Position numbers and translations under genes: made by a program | The notes under the pieces: model-generated | What the model saw: only the letters and a program-made list of their open reading frames with translations | Told to the model about the DNA's origin: nothing | The model's database searches: none | NCBI RefSeq assembly: GCF_009601015.1 | Contig: NZ_WITJ01000016.1 | Coordinates: 1 to 32,728, forward strand | Direction of reading: 5' to 3' | Length of the DNA: 32,728 bases | From: Lactococcus hircilactis | Lineage (GTDB): Bacteria; Bacillota; Bacilli; Lactobacillales; Streptococcaceae | Shown here: piece after piece, positions 8,029 through 16,377 of the stretch | How positions within the stretch are numbered: the first letter of the stretch is position 1 | Layout of the letters: the number at the start of each line of letters is the position of its first letter

Positions 8029-9310
8029 GGTCTAAACCCTCGCCACGTAATTTTTTCTCAATTTCTGCTTCCAACCGTCTTAATGCTTCTTTCTCCGTTT
8101 CACTGGTTTCGTCCTGATAGTCTGGTAGAAAATCTTTCGCTACTACTTCTAGACTTCTTGTTTTGGGCTTTTTGTAATTGGCTCGTTCAGGTTGTTCTAC
8201 GTCTTGCAAGGCAATGGTCGCTAAATAGCCTTCAATGGCTGTTTTAAGGTACTTGACTACATTCCGCTTGGAATATCCTTCTTGTTTGCTTGCAATATAT
8301 GAGAGGTGCGTTTTTAGCCCATTTAATCCCCGTGCTTCTTTCAGTTCATCATAAAGCGGATAAACATTTTCTAATAACCCTACCATTGTCCCTATATCTT
8401 GTGTATCTGAAAAATTAATCAGCCATTTTTCACCTAGTAATTTAGTATAAGGGTTTTGCATAGCTTCAGCAAACAAGTCTTTCTGATGAGCTTCTCTGTC
8501 TGATTTGGTTTGTAAGTAGATTGGATCTTGTTCTTCCTGTTTATAAAACTCATTCTTAGCAACTGGTTTCTTTGAGATATGAAAATCTATGCTGTCAATT
8601 GAACGTCCTTTTTTGATTTTGTCATAAGTCACATTAAAATGCGTGTGAACGTTAATTTCTTCTAACGGTGTTTTTAGTACCCACTTTTCAAAATGGGGGA
8701 AGTGTTGATATTCCTTGATTGTATCTGTTATTGCTCGCAACTCTTTAACCGATATTGACGGATTGCGATATTCTTCTATTTGTTCTGCTCTCCGACCGCC
8801 TTTATCGTTGTAATGCTCATATTGATTATAATTCATAGACAACCACTTATACAAAATGATACTGTATTTACTGTTTAAGTTCACAAGGTCTGATAAAGCG
8901 TATTGCGTAAAATTCTTCTTCAACTCAATTAAATAAGGCATGATTTCAGGACTAAAACGGATAAGCACTTCATCATGATAATCCGTCCATTCCACATAAG
9001 GGATAGGGACAATGCTTTTAAACTTAAAGCCTTTTCCTTGTTCTTCCTTAATTTCAAAAAAAGCTTCTTTTTGCATAACTTTTATGGCTTCTTTGAATCG
9101 ACTGTGTTTGTTGCTATCGTCCACCTTAAAGAAAGTAAATAGTTCTCTTTTAGAGAGCAAAACCGTATTATCTTTGGGTAAGTTTTCCGTATCAATACAG
9201 GAGACCGCCAACTCAAAAATTTTCAAAGGTGTTTTATCCATTTTAGCCACGGATGTTATCAAGTCGTTATGCTCAACAATTTTTCGTTTCTCAATTTCTT
9301 TCAAAAACAC
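8021..9310 (-). CDS. repB: Theta replication initiator RepB (first replicon)
   Basis: Initiator of a lactococcal theta plasmid, 429 aa. It binds the iterons just upstream and opens the origin. The RepB/Rep_3 N-terminal winged-helix region shows the family phrases HNDLITSVAKMDKTPLKIFE (about 15-34), SIVPIPYVEW and SKYSIILYKWLSMN. A more variable C-terminal half follows. The start is GTG with AAAGGA five bases upstream. The second RepB in this window (16642-17937) is clearly homologous but diverged in the C-terminal half, so the two probably recognise different iterons and are compatible. The gene reads away from its origin and into repX and the hsd genes. Confidence 0.93.
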   Translation of the reverse strand: MFLKEIEKRKIVEHNDLITSVAKMDKTPLKIFELAVSCIDTENLPKDNTVLLSKRELFTFFKVDDSNKHSRFKEAIKVMQKEAFFEIKEEQGKGFKFKSIVPIPYVEWTDYHDEVLIRFSPEIMPYLIELKKNFTQYALSDLVNLNSKYSIILYKWLSMNYNQYEHYNDKGGRRAEQIEEYRNPSISVKELRAITDTIKEYQHFPHFEKWVLKTPLEEINVHTHFNVTYDKIKKGRSIDSIDFHISKKPVAKNEFYKQEEQDPIYLQTKSDREAHQKDLFAEAMQNPYTKLLGEKWLINFSDTQDIGTMVGLLENVYPLYDELKEARGLNGLKTHLSYIASKQEGYSKRNVVKYLKTAIEGYLATIALQDVEQPERANYKKPKTRSLEVVAKDFLPDYQDETSETEKEALRRLEAEIEKKLRGEGLDHE

Positions 9311-9388
9311 GTTGTCCTTTCATTGCTGTTTCGGCCATTTTTTGTTATAATTTCCAAGAGAAGTTGCTCCTTATGAGTAATTTTGGTT

Positions 9389-9430
9389 AAGCATGAATAA
9401 AGTCAGGCCAAAGATTTTTTCTTCATGCTT
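9389..9430. promoter_or_regulatory. Inverted repeat in the repB leader
   Basis: AAGCATGAA at 9389-9397 is matched by TTCATGCTT at 9422-9430. It lies between the iterons and repB, where lactococcal theta origins carry inverted repeats thought to bind RepB for autoregulation. The assignment as operator is inferred from position. Confidence 0.5.
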
Positions 9431-9469
9431 TTATTATATAAAAATACAGTCAGTTAATCAATATTTTTC

Positions 9470-9545
9470 TGACTGTATACATAGTTTTTTCTGACTGTAT
9501 ACATAGTTTTTTCTGACTGTATACATAGTTTTTTCTGACTGTATA
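9470..9545. other. Replication origin iterons of the first replicon (3.5 x 22 bp)
   Basis: Three perfect 22-bp repeats at 9470-9491, 9492-9513 and 9514-9535 are followed by a 10-bp partial copy. Each contains TGACTGTATACATAG and a T-run. This 3.5-copy, 22-bp layout upstream of repB is the hallmark of lactococcal theta origins; the adjacent A+T-rich stretch (9430-9470) is the probable unwinding site. Confidence 0.92.
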
Positions 9546-9952
9546 ATGTCTATGAGTGGCGTAACTACTGAGTTTGACTTAACGCAAAAGAACAAAAGAT
9601 TAAAATATATAAGATAAATATATATAGGCTTCGCCTATTTTTATTTTTTTCAAAAATTTAAAACCAAAGGTCAAAAGAAAAGGTCAAAATCAAAAGCGTT
9701 CAGCAAAACAGCAAACACCTATCTTTTCAAATACCCTAACTGAAAGGCTTGTCAACGGTTTGTGTTGGCAAGTCTTTTGGTTAGGCTTCGTTGGTCTGCT
9801 TGACGACAGAAGCAGTTCGCTTTTAAAGTGCTAAAGGATTCTACAATAGCCCTAGAAGCTCATATTTTGCATTTTAAGCAACTTTAGAACGTTGCTAGTA
9901 CAAATACAACTTAATAGTTTAACGCTGCTTATAAGGCTTTATATTGGCTTAT
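9546..9952. other. Noncoding region with two hairpins between origin and mob remnant
   Basis: About 400 bp without a supported gene. It holds a small hairpin ATAGGC-TTC-GCCTAT at 9624-9638 followed by a T-rich run, an A-rich stretch and a stronger hairpin at 9743-9777 (see separate entry). The rest shows no clear signal. Confidence 0.6.
9743..9777. terminator. Hairpin terminator downstream of the mob remnant
   Basis: A 14-bp stem with two wobble pairs (arms 9743-9756 and 9764-9777, seven-base loop) ends in TCTTTT on the plus strand and A/T-rich sequence on the other. Position suggests it ends mob-operon transcripts. Confidence 0.6.
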
Positions 9953-10571
9953 TTATAAACGTGGGGAATGTTGACTTTTATTTTTGGTGTGTTCTTGCTG
10001 GTAATCTTCGTAACGGTCAACGGACTTGTCATAGTAAAGCATTTCTTTTTCGACTTGTTTTAAGGTCTTGTGTAAGTCTGTTCGTTCCTTTTGTAGGTTT
10101 TCAATTGTTTTTAATATTCTTGTGTTTGGTCGTGCATAGGCTTTATTTTCTTCGACATACTCAAGAATTTTCTATCTAGGTTTTCTAAAATGCTTTCTGT
10201 TTGGTAATAGGTTTGTTCTAATTCTTTTCCGATAGCTTCAAAAGAAGTATCAAAATCTAATCCTTTAGAAATAAGAAAATCAAACTCGTTAAACAGTTGT
10301 TTTAACTTAATTTTGGAATTGTTAGAATAAAGCGGTACGCTACCGCTTTGATTTTGTAGGTTTTTCGCAACGGTTTTTCCAAGCATGATTTTGTTGTTCT
10401 CTGGATTTTTACTATCAACAAAATAAAAGCGGTCTTGTTTTTTGAGAAAGATTTGGTAATCGCCATTTTCTAGTTTGTCCACACAACGTGCTGGTATTTT
10501 GATTGCGGATTCTCGTTGCTCTCTTTCTAAACCAATATCAATGGTTACGTATAAATGTTAATCACAGTCAT
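9953..10571 (-). pseudogene. Remnant of MobA-type relaxase gene (internal deletion and frameshift)
   Basis: The expected relaxase start, an ATG at 10571, lies just after mobC, but its frame stops after eight codons. The sequence then joins directly to a different frame that reads IDIGLEREQRES and continues through residues matching the C-terminal, non-catalytic part of a relaxase to a TAA at 10111. A further frame (KTIENLQKERTDLHKTLKQ and onward) runs on to a stop at 9953 and would be continuous with the previous one if a single T were restored near 10113. The gene has therefore lost its N-terminal catalytic domain (tyrosine and HUH histidine motifs) and acquired a frameshift. It cannot support self-mobilisation, though the oriT could still be used in trans. 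Confidence 0.7.
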
Positions 10572-10575
10572 GGTA

Positions 10576-10944
10576 TTATCCCTCCGTTATTTTTTTCAAC
10601 ATGTTTCTTAACTTTTGGTCTAAACTTTGAATTTCTTTTTGATACTCATTGAGTAATTCTCTGGTTTGATTCTGTTCAGATTCATTTAAATATTTGGCAA
10701 TTTGATTGAGATTATTTCCAATCCTATTGACTTCTAAATTTGCCTGCGCAATAGTGGACATAATTTCTTTAAGAGAAGAAAAATCCACCGTGTAAATTTT
10801 TTTATCTAAACAGGACTTACGAGCAAATTCTCCAAAATTTGTTAGGTTGGATTCCTGCATTCTTTTTTCAATAATTTGATTTTCTAGCTCATTGACACAA
10901 AAATATTTTCCGATATTTCTTTGTCTATTTGCTTTTTTACCCAT
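10576..10944 (-). CDS. mobC: MobC-like mobilisation accessory protein
   Basis: Small basic protein of 122 aa. The N-terminal part (residues 1-45) resembles a ribbon-helix-helix DNA-binding region. The central phrase ANLEVNRIGNNLNQIAKYLN (about 69-88) is the conserved core of the bacterial mobilisation protein family MobC. The C-terminus is a coiled coil. MobC helps the relaxase open oriT. Its partner relaxase gene, immediately downstream, is broken, so this gene is probably orphaned or acts with a relaxase from a co-resident plasmid. Confidence 0.85.
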   Translation of the reverse strand: MGKKANRQRNIGKYFCVNELENQIIEKRMQESNLTNFGEFARKSCLDKKIYTVDFSSLKEIMSTIAQANLEVNRIGNNLNQIAKYLNESEQNQTRELLNEYQKEIQSLDQKLRNMLKKITEG

Positions 10945-11100
10945 GTAAAAACCTCCGAAAAGATAAGAATAGTAATTCTATTATAATATATTATAGCGAG
11001 CTTACTATGTGTATATACACATAGGTTAAAAAGTAATCATCTTCCACTCGGTAACAACTAAAATTTACATTTTAATTTGTTCCTCGCTTCAGACGATTCT
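10945..11100. other. Possible oriT region upstream of mobC
   Basis: The noncoding segment upstream of mobC contains a perfect 20-bp palindrome at 11005-11024 (CTATGTGTATATACACATAG) in an A+T-rich context with probable mobC promoter elements. Transfer origins of mobilisable lactococcal plasmids lie in this position. The nick site is not identifiable from sequence alone, and the palindrome could equally be a MobC operator. Confidence 0.4.
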
Positions 11101-11110
11101 TTTTATTTTT

Positions 11111-11123
11111 GGGGCGTTGCCCC
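11111..11123 (-). terminator. Terminator of the 87-aa gene
   Basis: GGGGC-GTT-GCCCC with A/T-rich flanks; on the minus strand the stem is followed by an A/T-rich run after the stop at 11136. Confidence 0.6.
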
Positions 11124-11135
11124 AATCCCCATTTT

Positions 11136-11399
11136 TTAGAAATAGCTAGGATAATTTTCAACATCTCCGTACAAACTTTCAACCGTAAAACACAATTCTT
11201 CGACTTCATTTTCTGGAATTTTTTCAACGACTTCTTTTGCTTTTTTGTAGTCGTTTAATTCGTCTTCGTCAATTAGTTCGGATAGTTCTTTAATTAATTT
11301 ATCAAACATAATTAATAACTTTTCTTTAACAACTGGAAATTCATTTGCGTAGGAAATAGCTTCAAAAATTTGTCGTCCATAGTCTTCTACTTCTGTCAT
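11136..11399 (-). CDS. Hypothetical acidic protein, 87 aa
   Basis: A small, acidic, probably all-helical protein (many E, D, K and L, with a possible amphipathic helix around 25-60) that I cannot assign. It has a terminator downstream and is divergent from the membrane-protein gene to its right. Small acidic helical proteins on plasmids can be immunity proteins, anti-restriction proteins or antitoxins, but nothing here decides among these. Confidence 0.55.
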   Translation of the reverse strand: MTEVEDYGRQIFEAISYANEFPVVKEKLLIMFDKLIKELSELIDEDELNDYKKAKEVVEKIPENEVEELCFTVESLYGDVENYPSYF

Positions 11400-11491
11400 T
11401 ATGGAGCTATATTCTAATTAAATACTTATAATGCAATCCATTTTGTGATAATATTTATATTGTGTTTAAAAAAAGAAAAGAGAAATATATC

Positions 11492-11800
11492 ATGCTATTT
11501 TCAATAATCGTAAAAGTAATCGTAACCTTGTATGCTTTACTAATGGTTTTTGCTTCTATAAAAGAATTCAATTCAAAAGATAGATTAGGTAACACTGTCA
11601 ACATAATTAGTGGCATTGCTATTTTCCTTTCAAGCTTCCTTGAAAATGAATACTTTAAAATAATTTCAATTATCGGGCTACTGGTCTTTATCGTAACCGC
11701 AATTATTAATGGATTACAAAACCATGCGTTTCACATCAAACACCATATTGCTAGATTTATCATCACAATAATTTTTATTATTTTAATTATCTATATTTGA
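11492..11800 (+). CDS. Small membrane protein, 102 aa
   Basis: From the ATG at 11492 the protein shows three to four hydrophobic segments (about 2-21, 36-50, 55-75 and 85-102). A polar loop with several His residues (about 77-84) precedes the last. An upstream GTG at 11462 would add ten basic residues but has no ribosome site, so the shorter start is preferred. It is divergent from the 87-aa gene across a 62-91 bp gap that must hold both promoters, so the pair could be functionally linked (for example bacteriocin immunity). That is speculation; no family is recognised. Confidence 0.55.
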   Translation: MLFSIIVKVIVTLYALLMVFASIKEFNSKDRLGNTVNIISGIAIFLSSFLENEYFKIISIIGLLVFIVTAIINGLQNHAFHIKHHIARFIITIIFIILIIYI

Positions 11801-11814
11801 GAGTTAGTTGTGTT

Positions 11815-11955
11815 GGTTCTGTTGCAAAGTTTTAAATTAAAAAAGGTAGACTGATGACTTATTATTAACTTTAAGCAGCTATACCCATTAATACCTTGAT
11901 TTCAGTAGACACCGTAAGGGATTTTATTCTTTATTTAAAACTTTGCAACAGAACC
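11815..11955. mobile_element. 141-bp internally deleted IS6-family (ISS1/IS1216-like) element
   Basis: Both ends carry the IS6-type terminal repeat GGTTCTGTTGCAAAGTTTT in inverted orientation (11815-11833 and 11937-11955), and the match extends to about 23 bp. The interior preserves only the last transposase codons, aligned with the 3' end of the ISS1-like gene at 13445. No 8-bp target duplication is seen. As the ends are intact, it could still be moved by an ISS1-type transposase or act as one arm of a composite element with the full copy at 13390-14198. Confidence 0.85.
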
Positions 11956-12148
11956 AAAAATATCATCTTTCAAAAAAATATAATTTTTCCGAAACTAGTA
12001 TTAATAATAGGTTTTATGCTAATAAGCAAACTAATTATTTTGATGAAATTAATCAATATAAAATATTATTCTAGATTACTTTTAAAAATTTATTATCTTA
12101 GATGTTATAATTAGTATTAATAAATAAAGAAATAGAAGGCACTCAAAA

Positions 12149-13294
12149 ATGGAAGATATTTTTCAAATTACAATTATACTTTTCTTCTCTATGTTAGCTA
12201 CCCTGCTTTCAAAAAGATTAAAAATTCCGGAAGTTGTTGGTCAGATGTTGATAGGAATAATTCTTGCACCATCAGTATTGGGATTAATTAATGGTGGACA
12301 CACTATAGAAATAATGTCAGAAATTGGGGTTATCCTCTTAATGTTTCTAGCAGGTATTGAAAGTGATTTAGAAGTTCTTAGAAAAAATCTAAAACCCTCA
12401 ATTCTGGTTGCATTATCAGGTGTTATTATTCCAATCATTGTTTTCGGTTCAGTTGCTTTATATTCGGGAAGAACTCTCTCTACAAGTTTTTTTTATGGTA
12501 TCGTATTTGCAGCAACATCTGTATCTATCACAGTAAAAGTACTACAGGAATATGGGTATCTTTCAACAAAAGCCGGGAATATCATACTAGGAGCTGCAGT
12601 TGTTGATGATATTTTAGCTATATTGATCCTTTCTGTGTTTAAAAGCTTTAAGAATGGTGGAGGAAATTTAATAGTTCAGTTTTCAATGGAAATATTATTT
12701 TTTATATTTTTGATTTTCGTACATAAATCTATTCCTAAAGTTTGGAAATTTATAAATAAACTTCTAATTTATGCAAAAAATACATCAGCAGCACTAATTA
12801 TATGTTTGGCTCTAAGTTTACTTGCTGATAAAGTTGGTATGTCAGCTGTAATTGGAAGCTTTTTTGCAGGGATTGCAATCAGTCAAACAGAGGTTTCCGA
12901 ATTAATTGAAAAATATGTTTCTGCGATAGGTTATGTAGTTTTCATTCCAATTTTCTTCGTTTCAATAGCAATTTCTATAAATTTTGATGTTTTAGTTGAA
13001 CATCCATTTATCGTTATTTTATTTACACTACTAGCTATTTTGACAAAATTCGTTCCCGCATATTATTCTGGGAAGGCATGTAATTTAGAAAAAAATGAGT
13101 CACTTCTTATTGGAACAGGAATGGTATCAAGAGGGGAAATGTCACTCATAGTTGCACAAATTGGATTAAGCGGTGCAATCATTAATGAAGACATCTACTC
13201 AGAATTAGTTATTGTTATTATTTTGACGACGCTAATAGCTCCATTTCTAATTAAAATGGTAATTAAAAAAGATAATACAAAAAAATATATATAA
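12149..13294 (+). CDS. Na+/H+ antiporter of the CPA2 family
   Basis: A polytopic membrane protein of 381 aa with about 11-13 transmembrane segments. It begins with the CPA2 signature RLKIPEVVGQMLIGIILAP (23-41), followed by the NAG/LAGIE region (68-71). The ion-binding aspartate pair is at 153-154 in AAVVDDILA. This matches NapA/GerN-type electrogenic Na+(Li+)/H+ exchange, which expels sodium and helps with salt and pH stress. No TrkA-N regulatory domain follows, so it is not a Kef K+ efflux protein of full type. A weak ribosome site precedes the ATG, and TATAAT-like hexamers occur at about 12105. The gene lies between two IS6 elements and is followed 17 bp later by the stub of a potassium-transporter-like gene, suggesting an ion-homeostasis operon cut by ISS1. 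Confidence 0.85.
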   Translation: MEDIFQITIILFFSMLATLLSKRLKIPEVVGQMLIGIILAPSVLGLINGGHTIEIMSEIGVILLMFLAGIESDLEVLRKNLKPSILVALSGVIIPIIVFGSVALYSGRTLSTSFFYGIVFAATSVSITVKVLQEYGYLSTKAGNIILGAAVVDDILAILILSVFKSFKNGGGNLIVQFSMEILFFIFLIFVHKSIPKVWKFINKLLIYAKNTSAALIICLALSLLADKVGMSAVIGSFFAGIAISQTEVSELIEKYVSAIGYVVFIPIFFVSIAISINFDVLVEHPFIVILFTLLAILTKFVPAYYSGKACNLEKNESLLIGTGMVSRGEMSLIVAQIGLSGAIINEDIYSELVIVIILTTLIAPFLIKMVIKKDNTKKYI

Positions 13295-13310
13295 TTAGAA
13301 ACTGAGGAAC

Positions 13311-13436
13311 ATGGTGTTTTTTAAGACATTAACTTACTCTCAAAAAATCGTTTTGGAATTTATTTTATTGGGGATGCTAGGAACCTTTTGGTTCTGTTGC
13401 AAAGTTTCAATACTGAGTACAAAAGTCCCATTCTGA
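13311..13436 (+). pseudogene. N-terminal stub of a probable TrkH/KtrB-like potassium transporter
   Basis: An ATG with a GAGGAAC ribosome site begins a frame reading TYSQKIVLEFILLGMLGTF, the sort of amphipathic start plus first hydrophobic helix that opens TrkH/KtrB proteins. After about 26 codons it runs into the ISS1 left end at 13390 and terminates inside the IS. The rest of the gene is absent on the far side of the IS, so sequence was deleted or the junction is a cointegrate joint. The family call rests on a short hydrophobic stretch and on the antiporter neighbour. Confidence 0.45.
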
Positions 13437-14198
13437 TACTTTGACTATGCTGGTATACCCATCAAAACTTTAATTTCAGTAGATACCGAAAAGCCGAAGA
13501 GCGTTCCATTTCTTCGGTTCTTTTTGTATATGCCTCTCAATGCTTCTATGCCCTTAATCGTAGTTGATGCAGTACGAAGACTTTGATAAAGTTTATTTCG
13601 ACGTTTAACAGGTCTATGATCTTGCTCAATTAAGTTATTGAGATACTTGACTGTCCGGTGCTCAGTTTCGCTGTATAGCCCCTGCTTTTGTAACTTCCTA
13701 AAAACACTAGCAATTGATGGTGCTTTATCTGTCACGATAACTTTTGGTTCCCCAAACTGCTTGTATAGTCGTTTAAAGAAAGCATAAGCAGACTGAGTAT
13801 TTCTCTTTCGTCTTAGCCAAATATCCAGTGTCATGCCTTCTGAGTCGATTGCACGATAGAGATAATGCCACTTCCCTTTAATTTTAATATAAGTTTCGTC
13901 CATTTTCCACGAATAAAAGGACTGTCTATTTTTCTTTTTCCAGATTTGATAGATCAGCTTACCATATTCTTGAACCCAACGGTAAATTGTTGTGTGAGAA
14001 ACGTTAATGCCACGATCATATAACATCTCTTGAACATCACGATAACTCAAATTATAGCGAAGATAATACCCAACAGAGATAATAACCACGTCTTTTTGGA
14101 ATTGTTTGCCCTTAAAATGATTCATCTGTTGTCCTCGCATTCTTTTTTATTACATTTTACAATAAATCAGGTGTTATGGGGAACTTTGCAACAGAACC
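13390..14198 (-). mobile_element. ISS1/IS946-like insertion sequence (IS6 family)
   Basis: An 809-bp element bounded by GGTTCTGTTGCAAAGTTT-type inverted repeats, the length and ends expected for ISS1/IS946. It holds one transposase gene. The 8-bp flanks differ (AACCTTTT on the left, CATTTTCC on the right), so there is no target duplication and the flanks have been recombined, as happens when IS6 elements fuse replicons. Confidence 0.93.
13445..14125 (-). CDS. IS6-family transposase (ISS1/IS946 type)
   Basis: A DDE transposase of 226 aa from the ATG at 14125. The N-terminal HTH-like region (SYRDVQEMLYDRGINVSHTT, about 27-46) is followed by the DDE triad region: MDETYIK, VTDKAPS and a late E in LIEQDHR. 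All the family's key residues are visible and the gene appears intact. IS6-family elements move by replicative cointegration, so this copy is a good candidate for having fused parts of this plasmid. Confidence 0.95.
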   Translation of the reverse strand: MNHFKGKQFQKDVVIISVGYYLRYNLSYRDVQEMLYDRGINVSHTTIYRWVQEYGKLIYQIWKKKNRQSFYSWKMDETYIKIKGKWHYLYRAIDSEGMTLDIWLRRKRNTQSAYAFFKRLYKQFGEPKVIVTDKAPSIASVFRKLQKQGLYSETEHRTVKYLNNLIEQDHRPVKRRNKLYQSLRTASTTIKGIEALRGIYKKNRRNGTLFGFSVSTEIKVLMGIPA

Positions 14199-14243
14199 CA
14201 TTTTCCCGTAATCAGGTTATTTCTTAAAAAATACGTAACTATA

Positions 14244-14280
14244 AAAAAGACTTGATGAAATATAATCATCAAGTCTTTTT
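14244..14280. terminator. Strong bidirectional terminator after the oleate hydratase gene
   Basis: Perfect 15-bp arms (14244-14258 and 14266-14280) with a 7-base loop, T-rich on both strands. It would stop oleate hydratase transcripts and isolate the gene from ISS1. Confidence 0.85.
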
Positions 14281-14377
14281 CAAAAATGAAAAGCTTATTA
14301 CATATCGAAATATGTCGCATTAATAATAATTTGCAACAGTTTTTGATAATTCAGAGAGTTTTAACAGCTACCATGTT

Positions 14378-16141
14378 TTATAGTAATTTACTCTCGGTAA
14401 GTAGCTCTTCGATAAACGTTCCCTTTATCTTCTTTTTTAGAGCTACTTTAGCTAATTTAGGGATTCCTAAATTAGCCTCATCAATGGTTTTTTTATCTCC
14501 CATATAGTAGATGGCTTTAAGTAGTTCTCGAATATCATAAATAGAGCCATAAACTTCAGGAACAGCGCGTTCAACTTCAAGTAAAGTATATACAGATTCC
14601 ATGGCTGTCCTAATGGAATATTCGGTAGTAAACACGGTGTCATTACTAGGTGACTCTGCGAAATTACCAATAAAGGCTAAATTAACAGACCCTTTAGGAA
14701 CAATATCTGGCCTATCACCCGCAATTCGGGGCATAAAGTATGACGTAATAAATGGCATAAATACTGGAACGGTATTTATATTGTTTTGGTTAGACAATTG
14801 TTTGATTTTGGACTCAGGGACCCCAAGGTGATAAAGGAGTTCTTGCGTAATTTCTTCCCCAGAACTTTCTACAATGGTCTTATCAACAAAATTTCCTTTG
14901 GTATCTGAATATAGTCCATATATCCATACAATTGTTTCATTTTCCTTTTGTTCTTTGAAATGTGGCTGCCTGTGAACAGCAAAACTCATCAACCAGTTCG
15001 AATCGGTTATGGTAATGATTCCACCACTATTAATTTTGTGATCATGCAAATCACGATTGGTTAGACGTTCAATGTAGGGTTCAATTTCTGGTGATTTTAT
15101 AGTGGCTGTCGCTGACACGAACCAACTTTTTTCAGGTAGGTTATCATAGAATACTTCTGGATGACCGAAATCATTAGATTGTTCTGCCAGATTCTTCCAC
15201 AGTGACCAACTACCACCCAACTCTTTTGATATAGGAGCGGGTTTATCATGGCTCCCATATGTTGAACTTTCTGTAATAGAACCATTTGTAACGAATACAA
15301 GATCATCACGTGATAGGCTAACATCATCACCATCCTGGATCACGAGTTTTTTGGCAATTTTTTCGCTATTTTCAAAATCTACCACAACATTATTAACTTG
15401 TGTATCATAGATGAATTCGACATTATATGACTCTAAATACTTTATAATTGGTAGAACCATAGACTCATACTGATTGTACCTATTGAACTTTAGGGCGCTA
15501 AAATCAGGTAGTCCATCAATATGATGAATAAATCGCATCGTGTATCGACGCATCTCAACTGCAGAATGCCACTTTTCAAAAGCAAACATAGTTGCCCAGT
15601 ACATCCAAAAATTACTTTCAAAGAACTCATTTGAGAAAAATTCCTCAATAGTCGTCTTACCCAGTTTTGACTCAGGGGTTAAAACTAAATCTATTAATTC
15701 TTTAGATTTTTCATCCAAAGTATACAGGCCATCCGTTGGGACGCGTTGTCCCCGGTTATAAATTAGGCGAGTATTAGATGAATTTGGATCATCTTTATCT
15801 AGCCAATAAAATTCATCTAAGTAAGAGGCATCTTCAATTTCTAAAGAAGGAATTGATCGATACATGTCCCACATAGTTTCAAAATGATTTTCCATTTCTC
15901 GACCACCACGTGTCACAAAGCCGATATTGGCACGCTTTTCTCCATCTAACGATCCACCCGGAGTAGGCAATTCCTCATATATATGAATTTTTTCCCCGGA
16001 CATTTGTCCATCGCGCACCAAGAAAACAGCGGTCGCCAATCCGGCCAGCCCTCCTCCAATAATATACGCTGATTTTTGATCCACATTTTTGGGCTTTCTT
16101 GGACGTGCAAAAGCTTCATAATTTCCGTTACTGTAATACAT
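14378..16141 (-). CDS. ohyA: Oleate hydratase (myosin-cross-reactive antigen family)
   Basis: FAD-dependent enzyme that adds water to the cis-9 double bond of oleic and linoleic acid to give 10-hydroxy fatty acids, detoxifying unsaturated fatty acids at the membrane. The 587-aa length is typical. The FAD-binding GGGLAGLATA motif lies at 29-38 and RGGREME at 78-84. Glu82 occupies the position of the catalytic glutamate described in the Staphylococcus enzyme. The C-terminal lid helix region is present and no defect is visible. A strong AAAGGAGG ribosome site precedes the ATG by eight bases; its own promoter and terminator flank it, so it is a self-contained cargo gene. The gene is common in lactic acid bacteria, usually on the chromosome. 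Confidence 0.95.
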   Translation of the reverse strand: MYYSNGNYEAFARPRKPKNVDQKSAYIIGGGLAGLATAVFLVRDGQMSGEKIHIYEELPTPGGSLDGEKRANIGFVTRGGREMENHFETMWDMYRSIPSLEIEDASYLDEFYWLDKDDPNSSNTRLIYNRGQRVPTDGLYTLDEKSKELIDLVLTPESKLGKTTIEEFFSNEFFESNFWMYWATMFAFEKWHSAVEMRRYTMRFIHHIDGLPDFSALKFNRYNQYESMVLPIIKYLESYNVEFIYDTQVNNVVVDFENSEKIAKKLVIQDGDDVSLSRDDLVFVTNGSITESSTYGSHDKPAPISKELGGSWSLWKNLAEQSNDFGHPEVFYDNLPEKSWFVSATATIKSPEIEPYIERLTNRDLHDHKINSGGIITITDSNWLMSFAVHRQPHFKEQKENETIVWIYGLYSDTKGNFVDKTIVESSGEEITQELLYHLGVPESKIKQLSNQNNINTVPVFMPFITSYFMPRIAGDRPDIVPKGSVNLAFIGNFAESPSNDTVFTTEYSIRTAMESVYTLLEVERAVPEVYGSIYDIRELLKAIYYMGDKKTIDEANLGIPKLAKVALKKKIKGTFIEELLTESKLL

Positions 16142-16190
16142 AAATGGGCCTCCTTTGTATAGACACTAAATAAACGTCCTTCTTAACTTG

Positions 16191-16219
16191 ATTATAGACT
16201 TTTCATTACTTTTTGTAAA
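16191..16219 (-). promoter_or_regulatory. Promoter of the oleate hydratase gene
   Basis: TTTACA and TATAAT separated by exactly 17 bp on the minus strand, about 50 bp upstream of the ATG. No operator is evident. Confidence 0.75.
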
Positions 16220-16307
16220 TAAAACCCTTTCAAAACTATTAGACAAATCAACACATTTGTCTATTTTACTAAAGGCAAATAATTAGACACAAAATGAGTT
16301 ATATTTT

Positions 16308-16367
16308 TGGAAAGGTTATAATAAACTAGACACAAAGTTAAGAGAAATCATGAAAAGGTTTATTATG
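16308..16367 (+). mobile_element. 60-bp solo left end of an IS904-like IS3-family element
   Basis: The sequence matches, with only two or three substitutions, the left terminal repeat plus leader and start codon of the intact IS at 24782-26026. After ATG the similarity ends and unrelated sequence begins, so this is a deletion scar of a former IS copy. Confidence 0.85.
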
Positions 16368-16377
16368 AGCGGTAACC

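Noticed and set aside
9460..9549. CRISPR-like short repeats
   Set aside because: The 22-bp repeats are tandem without spacers and sit upstream of repB; they are origin iterons. The array at 32249-32523 is likewise an iteron origin, with repeats too short and no cas genes.
11896..12114. Plus-strand frame of 72 codons
   Set aside because: It starts inside the 141-bp IS6 mini-element and reads A/T-rich sequence with low-complexity residues and no ribosome site.
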